NCBI GenBank assembly: GCA_934394545.1
Contig: CAKRRG010000047.1
Location: forward strand, 1 to 22,194
Length of the DNA: 22,194 nt
DNA from: an uncultured Blautia sp.
Lineage (GTDB): Bacteria; Bacillota; Clostridia; Lachnospirales; Lachnospiraceae
Direction of reading: 5' to 3'
The position numbers and the translations under genes were made by a program. The notes under the pieces were generated by a model. It ran no database searches. It was not told where the DNA came from and saw nothing but the letters and a program-made list of their open reading frames with translations. Position 1 is the first letter of the stretch. Each line of letters opens with the position of its first letter. This document shows, piece after piece, positions 14,942 to 21,185 of the stretch.

Positions 14942-16462
14942 ATGCAAAGCAGATGTAAAAAATTCAGACTGTGGAGTATCCTGCTGCTGGTAATGCTTAT
15001 GGTAGCTGGTTTTTCATGCCAGGCAACATCGAGAGATGTCCAGGCGGCTGCTAAGAATGGATTCCGTACAGTAAATGGTAAAACATACTACTACAAAAAT
15101 GGCAAAAAGGTTAAAGGCTGGCTTACCCTGAATGGAAAGAAATATTATTTTAATAAATCCAATGGTGTTCAGGTAAAGGGCTGGTTGAAGGATAAAAAGG
15201 GAAGAAAGCGTTATTTCACCAGTAAGTCCGGAGTTATGGTGAAGGGGTGGCTTTCTAACTCTAAGGGACAGAGACGTTACTTTACTCCATCTACTGGCTA
15301 CATGAAGACCAAGTGGCTGAAACTGGGAGGGAAGACCTATTATCTTTACTCAGGATCCGGAATTGCAGCTACAGGCTTTGTAAAGGACAGTAAAGGAAAT
15401 ACCCGTTATTTCTCTAAGACAGGAATTATGGCCACCGGCTGGCTGACCAGTTCCTCGGGAGTGAAGCGCTACTTCCAGACGACCTCTTCAACTGCTACGA
15501 ATGGTATTATGGCAGTTGGATTTCAGACGATAAATAATGTTACATATTATTTTTATAGTGAATCAGGTGCGATGGCTACCGGATGGGTAGAGAATCAGGA
15601 TAAGGGAACCAAGTATTATTTTGATCCTTCCTCAGGTGCGATGTTTACTGGCGTCCAGACTATAGATGGGGTTACCTATTCATTTTCCGACACAGGTATT
15701 TGTCTGGGTGAGAAGAAGGATGATCCTTCTACCACTACGAATACCGGAAGCAAAACCATTAAGAACTATCTTGCTGGAGCACTTCTGCCAGTTGGAAAGG
15801 CTCTTTATGTATGGGGTGGCGGCTGGAATGATTCCACCAGAAAGGGTCTTAGTGACACTATGACCAACTGGTATAATAAGTGGTCTGCTAATCCATCCGG
15901 CTATGATTATAATAATTATCGTGATCTTTCTGTTTCAAATAGAGCCAAGGGATTTGACTGTTCCGGTTTTGTTGGCTGGTCTGCTTATCAGGTAATGCAG
16001 ACTCAGTCCGGAGTTGGATATGGATATACGGTAGTATCTGGCGAGATCGGAAGCTACTATAAGGGGAAAGGCTGGGGAAGCATTGTAAATCAGTCTTATC
16101 TCTCACAGAATGGCTGGGAATTGAAACCTGGTGATATTGGTTACAATGATGGACATACATGGATCGTTCTTGGACAGTGTAGTGATAAGAGTGTGGTAAT
16201 CATCCATTCTACGCCTCAGGCTGGTGTTCAGATTTCTGGAACGACTACTCCTACGGGAAGCTATTCCAGTGAGGCTGTTGCTTTAGCTAAGAAATATATG
16301 TCCTTGTATTCCGGATACAGCATTTTTAATTATCATCCGTCTGTTGGAAACTATATTCGAAATGGTAATTATGTGAGATGGAATGGGGATACTCTTTCTG
16401 ATCCGGAGGGCTATTATAATATGACTGCAGATCAGATTTTATACGATCTGTTTGGACAATGA
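14942..16462 (+). CDS. Secreted NlpC/P60-type cell-wall hydrolase with glucan/choline-binding-type repeats
   Basis: A 506-residue exported protein. Residues 1-38 are a signal peptide, probably cut after V-Q-A-A-A; the cysteine at F-S-C is not in a good lipobox. About nine aromatic repeats of roughly 20-30 residues fill about 40-265, each with K-G-W-L or T-G-W and Y-Y-F or R-Y-F, the pattern of cell-wall/choline-binding repeats that hold hydrolases on wall polymers. The C-terminal half is a papain-like NlpC/P60-type domain with C340 (F-D-C-S-G-F), H405 (D-G-H-T-W) and H422 as likely catalytic triad. Its 50-residue tryptophan-rich insert before the Cys is unusual. Such enzymes cut stem-peptide bonds in peptidoglycan. 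It has its own promoter, a WalR-type box and terminator. Confidence 0.88.
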   Translation: MQSRCKKFRLWSILLLVMLMVAGFSCQATSRDVQAAAKNGFRTVNGKTYYYKNGKKVKGWLTLNGKKYYFNKSNGVQVKGWLKDKKGRKRYFTSKSGVMVKGWLSNSKGQRRYFTPSTGYMKTKWLKLGGKTYYLYSGSGIAATGFVKDSKGNTRYFSKTGIMATGWLTSSSGVKRYFQTTSSTATNGIMAVGFQTINNVTYYFYSESGAMATGWVENQDKGTKYYFDPSSGAMFTGVQTIDGVTYSFSDTGICLGEKKDDPSTTTNTGSKTIKNYLAGALLPVGKALYVWGGGWNDSTRKGLSDTMTNWYNKWSANPSGYDYNNYRDLSVSNRAKGFDCSGFVGWSAYQVMQTQSGVGYGYTVVSGEIGSYYKGKGWGSIVNQSYLSQNGWELKPGDIGYNDGHTWIVLGQCSDKSVVIIHSTPQAGVQISGTTTPTGSYSSEAVALAKKYMSLYSGYSIFNYHPSVGNYIRNGNYVRWNGDTLSDPEGYYNMTADQILYDLFGQ

Positions 16463-16480
16463 TAATTATGTAATACAAAG

Positions 16481-16513
16481 AAGGAACCAGTGGAAATACT
16501 GGTTCCTTTTTTG
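16481..16513 (+). terminator. Intrinsic terminator
   Basis: AAGGAACCAGT (16481-16491) pairs with ACTGGTTCCTT (16498-16508), 11 bp with a 6-nt loop, running into a T6 tract. Confidence 0.92.
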
Positions 16514-16599
16514 CGCGTGTTTTCTGATTGATGACAACTGTAGTAAAACAAAAATATTACGAAATGTTACAGAAATTTAAAATTTATTGCAATTTAGGG

Positions 16600-16628
16600 T
16601 TGAAATCTTTTCGGAGGTGTGCTAATAT
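16600..16628 (+). promoter_or_regulatory. Promoter of the PcsB-like gene
   Basis: TTGAAA at 16600-16605 and TAATAT at 16623-16628 with a 17-nt spacer and TGC before the -10. Downstream in the leader AACATATT occurs twice (16645-16652 and 16656-16663), 11 nt apart. Confidence 0.75.
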
Positions 16629-16708
16629 GTAGCAAGATTGAAAAAACATATTGCGAACATATTACAGATTAAGTATATTAGATTAAAGATTAATGAGGGT
16701 GATGAAAC

Positions 16709-18031
16709 ATGAAGAAAAGAATCGTATGTCTGACACTGGCAATTTTAATGTGCGGCTCACAGGTAGTAAGTGTAATGGCTGACCGCGAGAGCGACTTAAG
16801 AGAAGAGCAGGCTTGGACAAGCCAGCAGCTGGATGCTACATATGCACGCATGAGCGCTTTGTGGGATCAGAAACAGCAGCTTGAGAGCCAGATTGAATCT
16901 TTGAATTCTGATCTTGTAAATGTTATGGTTTCCATTCAGACTCTTGAGAATGATATTGCTTCTAAGGAAGCGGAAATTGAGAAAACTAAAGGCGATCTGA
17001 CTAAGGCGCAGAATGCTAAGGATAAGCAGTACACAGCAATGAAGAAACGTATTCAGTATCTTTATGAAAAAGGTGGAAATAATGCATGGTTTCAGATGAT
17101 GTTAAATGCAGATAACCTTGCAGACCTTCTTACAAGAGCGGAATATACACAGCAGATGTACGAGCAGGATAGAGAGAGCCTTCAGAAATATGCCAGAACA
17201 ATCGAAGAGGTTCAGAAGTTAGAAGAACAGTATGAGAAGGAGAAGGCTGACTTTGAGACTATGAAAGAAGAATATGAGGCTCAGCAGTCTAATCTTCAGT
17301 ATCAGCTGGATGTAACACGTGCAAATAGCGCGGATTGCGAGAATGAGATTGCATATGCACAGCAGCAGGCTACAGAGTATGCGAATCTTCTGGAACAGCA
17401 GCAGGCTGAGATTGAGCAGCTTGAGGCAGAGCGTATTGCAGCTGAGGAAGAAGCAAGACGTCAGGCAGAGGCAGCAGCTGCAGCCGCAGCAGCAGAAGCT
17501 GCAGAGAGTGGCGATACTTCTGCAGAAGTACAGTATGACGAGAGCGGAAATGTAGAGAGTGGAAGTTCTGATGCATCTTCTGATTATGAATATGATGAGT
17601 ATGGAAATGTGATTGATACAGGCAATACAGTGGATTACAGTTCCTCTGATAGTTCTTCCGAAAGCTCTTCATCCAGTAGTAGTTCCGGATCTGGTTCTTC
17701 TGTTGTGGATTATGCGACTCAGTTTGTTGGAAATCCATATGTATGGGGTGGAACAAGCCTTACAAGCGGTGCGGACTGTTCTGGCTTCGTGCAGAGTGTA
17801 TATGCAAACTTTGGTGTCAGCCTTCCAAGAACATCTTATGAGCAGCAGAATGCGGGATATGAGGTATCTTATGCGGATGCGCAGCCTGGAGATCTGATCT
17901 GCTATGGTGGACATGTTGCAATTTATATGGGCAATGGTCAGATCGTACACGCATCTAATGCCAGAGATGGAATTAAAGTTAGCAATAACGCAGCATATAG
18001 AACGATTACTTCTGTAAGACGTCTTGTATAA
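16709..18031 (+). CDS. PcsB-like secreted peptidoglycan hydrolase: coiled coil plus NlpC/P60
   Basis: A 440-residue exported protein. A signal peptide (1-24) ends at V-M-A-D. Residues about 28-240 form a long coiled coil with a break near 112-135 (Y-L-Y-E-K-G-G-N-N-A-W-F), the layout of PcsB/CwlO-type division hydrolases, whose coiled coil is controlled by the FtsEX complex. An alanine-rich run (about 251-262) and a Ser/Asp/Gly-rich linker (about 265-328) follow. The C-terminal NlpC/P60 domain has C357 (D-C-S-G-F), H402 (G-G-H-V-A-I-Y) and H414 (H-A-S-N) and is complete. It would cleave gamma-D-Glu-diamino acid bonds at the septum or lateral wall. Two G-N-V units with D/E neighbours in the linker look like a short internal duplication. 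It is a single-gene unit; no ftsEX is in view. Confidence 0.9.
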   Translation: MKKRIVCLTLAILMCGSQVVSVMADRESDLREEQAWTSQQLDATYARMSALWDQKQQLESQIESLNSDLVNVMVSIQTLENDIASKEAEIEKTKGDLTKAQNAKDKQYTAMKKRIQYLYEKGGNNAWFQMMLNADNLADLLTRAEYTQQMYEQDRESLQKYARTIEEVQKLEEQYEKEKADFETMKEEYEAQQSNLQYQLDVTRANSADCENEIAYAQQQATEYANLLEQQQAEIEQLEAERIAAEEEARRQAEAAAAAAAAEAAESGDTSAEVQYDESGNVESGSSDASSDYEYDEYGNVIDTGNTVDYSSSDSSSESSSSSSSSGSGSSVVDYATQFVGNPYVWGGTSLTSGADCSGFVQSVYANFGVSLPRTSYEQQNAGYEVSYADAQPGDLICYGGHVAIYMGNGQIVHASNARDGIKVSNNAAYRTITSVRRLV

Positions 18032-18047
18032 TATTGATAACGAAATC

Positions 18048-18084
18048 AGACAGCCCTCCTGGGAAGATTCCAGGAGGGCTGTCT
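18048..18084 (+). terminator. Strong hairpin after the PcsB-like gene, no U-tract
   Basis: A perfect 15-bp GC-rich stem (18048-18062 with 18070-18084) and 7-nt loop sit 17 nt after the stop codon. No T-run follows on the + strand, so it is a terminator of unusual type or a 3'-end stabiliser left after processing. Confidence 0.6.
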
Positions 18085-18163
18085 GCTAAAGAAGACGAAT
18101 TTGTTCTATGTGGAAGATTGTACTTTGTCTTGATAAAAAAATAACAAAAATGCATGTAAGGGG

Positions 18164-18192
18164 TTGACAAAAACAGTGACCAGTAGTATTAT
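18164..18192 (+). promoter_or_regulatory. Promoter of the cobalamin riboswitch transcript
   Basis: TTGACA at 18164-18169 and TATTAT at 18187-18192, exactly 17 nt apart, start transcription just before the riboswitch. Confidence 0.85.
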
Positions 18193-18214
18193 AACGTTAG
18201 TATAATTCCATATT

Positions 18215-18475
18215 GAACATATTAAGTGCTGACGGCTGTGAGCTGGCAGAAAGAGGGAATCAGGTGAGAAACCTGAGCGATCCGGTCACTGTAACAGAGG
18301 AGCGAATCTCAGAATCCATTGTGCAGATGCATGAGAAGGAGAGAGGAGTGATGATTCTGGAGCCAGGAAACCTGCTTGGTATGGCGAGGTTAAACTTCCG
18401 ATGAAAGTGTAACAACCAGTTTTGGGGAATCCGCAGCCCCGAGATGTTGTCCGCTGCCATAGGTGGACATTTTTT
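18215..18475 (+). ncRNA. Cobalamin riboswitch with terminator platform
   Basis: The aptamer is recognised by conserved stretches: AGAGGGAAT then GGTGAGAA-CC (18252-18273), CGGTCACTGTAAC (18283-18295) and the B12 box GAGCCAGGAAACCTGC (18360-18375). A GGGG/CCCC hairpin (18424-18440) follows. The expression platform ends in an intrinsic terminator: TGTCC (18448-18452) pairs with GGACA (18465-18469), then T6. By class behaviour, adenosyl- or methylcobalamin binding would favour termination and shut off the downstream gene. The aptamer ends are approximate. Confidence 0.9.
18448..18475 (+). terminator. Terminator of the cobalamin riboswitch
   Basis: TGTCCGC pairs with GTGGACA (one G-U pair), with a C-G pair and the loop inside, followed directly by TTTTTT at 18470-18475. 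Confidence 0.8.
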
Positions 18476-18772
18476 ATGGAATATCGCCTGTTCAGAAGAA
18501 TTATACAGATTAAATGGCAGGCGATACTACTTCGGATGAAACCGTTCCCTCCGCGTATATATGAACGGATCATATTCTACCCCGGGGTAGCATCGCTCCC
18601 TCTTAAATATTGAGAAGAATTTTGAAGCCGCAGAAGCGGTATTTTTTTTATCGTTTTTTAACCGAATCAAGCTGCGAAGCAGCATTCGGTTATGAGCAAG
18701 TAGCGAAGCGGATTGCGAATATCCGCTTGACCTGGATTGAGTAAGTTCTCTTAGATCAAGAGAGGAGATTTT
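18476..18772 (+). other. Long structured leader between riboswitch and Cys-rich gene
   Basis: I see no gene in these 297 nt but many foldbacks: TATCGCCTG (18482-18490) with CAGGCGATA (18518-18526); CCGTTC (18542-18547) with GAACGG (18563-18568); the 14-bp palindrome CTACCCCGGGGTAG (18577-18590); a 4-bp CCGC/GCGG stem before a T8 run (18628-18648); AACCGAAT/ATTCGGTT enclosing GCTGC/GCAGC (18660-18691); AAGCGGAT/ATCCGCTT (18706-18728); and TCTCTT/AAGAGA (18747-18763), which touches the ribosome site. It may be a repeat element, the scar of a lost gene, or a second control layer. Confidence 0.6.
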
Positions 18773-19063
18773 ATGGAGAAAAAATATTGGGAAGATAAAG
18801 AATATTCTTATTTCAGTCATAAACAATGTGAATTTTTTCCTTGCCATAAAGGTGCAGATCCGGAGGATTTTAACTGTCTCTTTTGTTATTGCCCTCTTTA
18901 TGCGCTAGGGAATAAATGCGGTGGAAATTTTCAGTATAACGAAAAAGGTTTTAAAGATTGTACGAACTGTCAGTTGCCTCATAAACGAAAGAATTATGGT
19001 TATGTAACAGGAAAATATAAGGAATTGGCAGAAATGATGCAGAAGATAAGAGAGACAGAATGA
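18773..19063 (+). CDS. Cysteine-rich small domain protein
   Basis: A 96-residue soluble protein matching the cysteine-rich small domain family. Eight cysteines (19, 24, 35, 38, 40, 49, 63, 66) with H25 and H70 suggest bound metal or an Fe-S cluster; the core F-N-C-L-F-C-Y-C-P-L-Y is typical. No enzymatic role is established. Members are often linked to cobalamin genes, and here a cobalamin riboswitch lies upstream on the same strand, although about 300 nt of structured sequence lies between. The start at 18773 follows AGAGGAG at 18761-18767, part of which can pair with TCTCTT upstream. A strong bidirectional terminator follows; the gene is convergent with the PHP phosphatase gene. Confidence 0.85.
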   Translation: MEKKYWEDKEYSYFSHKQCEFFPCHKGADPEDFNCLFCYCPLYALGNKCGGNFQYNEKGFKDCTNCQLPHKRKNYGYVTGKYKELAEMMQKIRETE

Positions 19064-19064
19064 A

Positions 19065-19116
19065 ACTCTCCCGGATATATGAGGGAACATAACTTGTATA
19101 TCCGGGAGAATTTTGT
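19065..19116. terminator. Bidirectional terminator between convergent genes
   Basis: TCTCCCGGATATA (19067-19079) pairs perfectly with TATATCCGGGAGA (19097-19109), 13 bp. ATTTTGTTT follows on the + strand and TTTCA on the minus strand. It lies between the stop codons of the Cys-rich gene and the PHP gene. Confidence 0.88.
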
Positions 19117-19830
19117 TTATCTAATGCTCAGGAGCATTTTTAACTTTGGTATTTGGTTGTTAAGAATCAAAGCTTCAGGAAACATGGCTTCATGAACGAA
19201 GCTGGCTGCGTAAGTAAAGTCTCCTATATGGTCTGTTCCGTGACTGTCGCTGGAAAGTACGATAGGAACCAGATATTTCCGGCAGTATTTTAAAATTTGT
19301 GCACAGTTGGCGCGTGTATCACCTCGATATCCGTAAGGGGCCAGAGAAGCTTCGTTGATTTCCAGAATCACACCATTTTCGCCAGCTGCCTTTACAACGG
19401 TAGCGTAATCTATATGATACTGAGAGTTGTCTATGTGTCCCAGAACCTTTACTACGGGATTCTTCATGACATTTACAAGGGCAGCTGTGTTTTCTTCTAA
19501 GGTACCTGGACGGAAATTCTGACAGTGCATGCTGGCAATGGCATAGTCAAGCTTATTAAGTAAATTCTGTTCCAAATCAACTGTACCATCTGTATCAAGA
19601 ATATTCAATTCTATTCCATACAATAATTCCACGCCAAAACGTCTTCGTGGTGAATAAGTCAGACTGCGAAAATAAGATGGGGTTCCGGCAGCAAGTGTAC
19701 CAGGACCGTGATCTGTGATCCCAAGAAGCTTCAGGTTCTTTCTTGCGGCTGTCTTTGCCATATCACTAATGGTGCAGCTTGTACCGTGTCCGCTGGCAAT
19801 GGAATGAGTATGTATATCTGAAAGATACAT
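19117..19830 (-). CDS. YcdX-like PHP-domain phosphatase
   Basis: A 237-residue PHP-fold metal-dependent phosphoesterase. All nine residues that hold the three metals in E. coli YcdX have counterparts at almost the same numbers: H7, H9, H15, H41, E74, H102, H132, D195 and H197 (YcdX: 7, 9, 15, 40, 73, 101, 131, 192, 194). The length also fits. It is therefore expected to be an active phosphatase; the natural substrate of this group is not settled, and histidinol phosphatase is a less likely alternative. The ATG at 19830 is chosen because AAAAGGAG lies 9 nt before it and the H-x-H motif then falls at 7-9; an upstream in-frame start at 19881 has no such site. The gene is divergent from the BMC operon, with about 250 nt of shared control region. 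Confidence 0.88.
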   Translation of the reverse strand: MYLSDIHTHSIASGHGTSCTISDMAKTAARKNLKLLGITDHGPGTLAAGTPSYFRSLTYSPRRRFGVELLYGIELNILDTDGTVDLEQNLLNKLDYAIASMHCQNFRPGTLEENTAALVNVMKNPVVKVLGHIDNSQYHIDYATVVKAAGENGVILEINEASLAPYGYRGDTRANCAQILKYCRKYLVPIVLSSDSHGTDHIGDFTYAASFVHEAMFPEALILNNQIPKLKMLLSIR

Positions 19831-19939
19831 ATCAATCAACTCCTTTTGGTTCAGTATGACAGAGGGGAAAATGTATGTCAACTATAAAATAAGAAAAACA
19901 GAAAAAACAAATAAAAACAACACTTATATACAAGAAAAA

Positions 19940-19953
19940 CCACATGAAATGTG
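19940..19953 (+). promoter_or_regulatory. CCACAT palindrome upstream of the BMC promoter
   Basis: CACAT-GAA-ATGTG (19941-19953) is a perfect inverted repeat 20 nt before the -35 of the BMC promoter. Its half site CCACAT recurs in the inverted repeat at the aldolase promoter (21005-21055), which points to a shared regulator. Confidence 0.45.
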
Positions 19954-19973
19954 ATGACAACTGTTGCTTTTTG

Positions 19974-20002
19974 TTGACATTGAAAAAAGGGAAATGTATA
20001 AT
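19974..20002 (+). promoter_or_regulatory. Main promoter of the BMC operon
   Basis: TTGACA at 19974-19979 and TATAAT at 19997-20002, exact consensus with a 17-nt spacer. Such a strong core promoter for a catabolic operon implies tight repression, which fits the repeats and cre-like site just downstream. Confidence 0.92.
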
Positions 20003-20038
20003 TATAGGAAGAAACTTTGAGAAATATAGGAAGAAACT
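20003..20038 (+). promoter_or_regulatory. Tandem 14-bp direct repeat over the BMC transcription start
   Basis: TATAGGAAGAAACT occurs at 20003-20016 and again, identical, at 20025-20038. The 22-bp period places both copies on one face of the helix. The position, right after the -10, suggests a repressor operator. Confidence 0.6.
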
Positions 20039-20041
20039 ACG

Positions 20042-20056
20042 ATGGAAGCGTTTGCT
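20042..20056 (+). promoter_or_regulatory. cre-like site (CcpA) in the BMC leader
   Basis: ATGGAAGCGTTTGCT fits the core of the catabolite response element (TGNAARCGNWWNCW form), with the AAGC/GCTT partial palindrome around CG. About 35 nt after the start site, CcpA bound here would act as a roadblock. Confidence 0.5.
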
Positions 20057-20082
20057 TTGCTACATTATAATAGGAGGTAGAA

Positions 20083-20460
20083 ATGGGATATACAGATAAT
20101 ATGTCTCCGGAAATGAAACAGCGTATTGTGCAGGAACTGGTTCCGGGTAAACAGATTTCTCTGGCACACATTATTGCGAATCCGGATAAGATTCTTTACA
20201 CCAAACTTGGATTGGATCCATCTTTAGATTATTCAAGGGCGGCTATCGGAATTATGACAGTAAGTCCGGCAGAGACAGCTATCATTATGGCTGATATTGC
20301 GATGAAATCTTCCGGTATTGAGTTGGGATTTGTAGATCGTTTTAGCGGCAGTCTGATCATTACAGGAACTGTCTCTGAAGTTGAGGCTTCTACCAATGCG
20401 ATTCTGGACTATGTAGGGGACAAACTTGGTTTTACCTTATGCCCGGTTACAAGGACTTGA
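20083..20460 (+). CDS. eutS: BMC shell protein, EutS/PduU type
   Basis: A 125-residue circularly permuted BMC-domain protein that forms hexameric shell tiles of metabolosomes. The N-terminal stretch (about 1-22) would form the small beta-barrel cap seen in PduU and EutS; I-S-L-A-H-I-I-A-N-P and A-A-I-G-I-M-T-V-S-P-A-E-T-A are typical of the group. The later R-F-S-G-S-L-I-I-T-G-T-V-S-E-V-E-A is also characteristic. PduU is an equally good name: the cargo defines the compartment, and the aldolase downstream points to propanediol chemistry rather than ethanolamine. The start at 20083 has AGGAGG at 20072-20077. It is the first gene of the operon, 6 nt before the eutP/pduV gene. Confidence 0.93.
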   Translation: MGYTDNMSPEMKQRIVQELVPGKQISLAHIIANPDKILYTKLGLDPSLDYSRAAIGIMTVSPAETAIIMADIAMKSSGIELGFVDRFSGSLIITGTVSEVEASTNAILDYVGDKLGFTLCPVTRT

Positions 20461-20466
20461 CAGGAT

Positions 20467-20922
20467 ATGAAGAAGCTTGTTCTTATCGGTCGCAGCGAAG
20501 CTGGGAAGACTACGTTAACCCAGGCATTGCGTGGAGAAAAAATACATTATCATAAAACACAATATGTAAATAATTTTGACGTGATCGTGGATACACCGGG
20601 AGAGTATGCTCAGACAAAAGGTCTGGGACATGCCTTGGCGTTATATACATATGAATCAGATGTGGTTGGACTTCTGGTTTCCGCTACGGAACCCTATTGC
20701 CTTTTTCCACCTTGCATCACCTGTATGGCTAACCGTGAGGTGATTGGAATTGTCACTAAGATCAATGACCCGGAAGGAAATGTGAAGCAAGCTACCTCCT
20801 GGCTGCAGCTTGCAGGCTGTAAGAAAATATTTTATGTAGATTCCAAGAAACAGGAAGGGATTCCGGAAATTCTGGAATATCTTAGAGAAGATGGCGATGT
20901 AATGCCATGGGAAGAAGCATGA
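20467..20922 (+). CDS. eutP: EutP/PduV-family GTPase-like protein
   Basis: A 151-residue P-loop protein of the Ras-like GTPase superfamily linked to BMC loci. The P-loop G-R-S-E-A-G-K-T-T is at 8-16, G3 D-T-P-G at 42-45 and G4-like T-K-I-N-D at 97-101, so nucleotide binding is expected to be intact. In known systems PduV associates with the shell and EutP may act as a kinase or GTPase; the exact role is unsettled. F-P-P-C-I-T-C near residues 80-86 is an extra Cys pair. The gene starts 6 nt after eutS; AAGGA at 20451-20455, inside the end of eutS, is the likely ribosome site, giving translational coupling. A new promoter follows before the aldolase. Confidence 0.9.
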   Translation: MKKLVLIGRSEAGKTTLTQALRGEKIHYHKTQYVNNFDVIVDTPGEYAQTKGLGHALALYTYESDVVGLLVSATEPYCLFPPCITCMANREVIGIVTKINDPEGNVKQATSWLQLAGCKKIFYVDSKKQEGIPEILEYLREDGDVMPWEEA

Positions 20923-21004
20923 AAAGAATATAACAGCAAAATAAAAGGAAAATGTGGGAAAAACGCAAAAACCAAGAAAAACAACATATTAAATCCTTAA
21001 AAAA

Positions 21005-21055
21005 TCCACATAAAACAACATAAAACAACAAAAAGAACTTGACTTATTATGTGGA
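21005..21055 (+). promoter_or_regulatory. Widely spaced inverted repeat and tandem repeats at the aldolase promoter
   Basis: TCCACATAA (21005-21013) and its exact inverse TTATGTGGA (21047-21055) are 42 bp apart centre to centre, about four helical turns; the second lies between -35 and -10. Between them ACATAAAACA occurs twice in tandem (21008-21017, 21018-21027). This looks like a looping or paired-dimer operator. Confidence 0.55.
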
Positions 21056-21067
21056 ATAGTGTACACT
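21039..21067 (+). promoter_or_regulatory. Internal promoter before the aldolase gene
   Basis: TTGACT at 21039-21044 and TACACT at 21062-21067 with a 17-nt spacer. It would let the enzyme genes be expressed separately from the two upstream BMC genes, with a leader of about 110 nt. Confidence 0.75.
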
Positions 21068-21086
21068 TACATCATATACAAAAAAA

Positions 21087-21159
21087 GTAACAGGCTGACT
21101 ATGCTCAGCCATAAAAAGTTACCCGGTGCGGTACTATAACATACATAATCCACCGTACC
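21087..21159 (+). other. Structured leader RNA of the aldolase gene
   Basis: GTAAC (21087-21091) pairs with GTTAC (21118-21122) around a perfect hairpin GGCTGA-CTATGC-TCAGCC (21093-21110). Next, GGTG (21125-21128) can pair with CACC (21151-21154), or GGTAC (21130-21134) with GTACC (21155-21159), but not both. No U-tract is present, so control, if any, would be at translation or RNA stability. Confidence 0.45.
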
Positions 21160-21185
21160 TGAATGTGCTTAAGGAGGAAAAAAGC

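Noticed and set aside
14942..15050. Lipoprotein signal on the repeat-bearing NlpC/P60 protein
   Set aside because: The residues before the cysteine (G-F-S-C) do not form a normal lipobox, and a good signal peptidase I site follows.
16554..16572. WalR box upstream of the PcsB-like gene
   Set aside because: TATTAC and TGTTAC are present, but spacing is 4 rather than 5 and one half deviates; the reverse strand also fails.
18213..18404. 63-codon frame over the cobalamin aptamer
   Set aside because: The sequence is explained by conserved riboswitch RNA; no ribosome site.
21093..21159. ANTAR-type (EutV-like) dual hairpin in the aldolase leader
   Set aside because: The hexaloop CTATGC lacks the A1 and G4 expected of ANTAR targets, and no terminator overlaps it.
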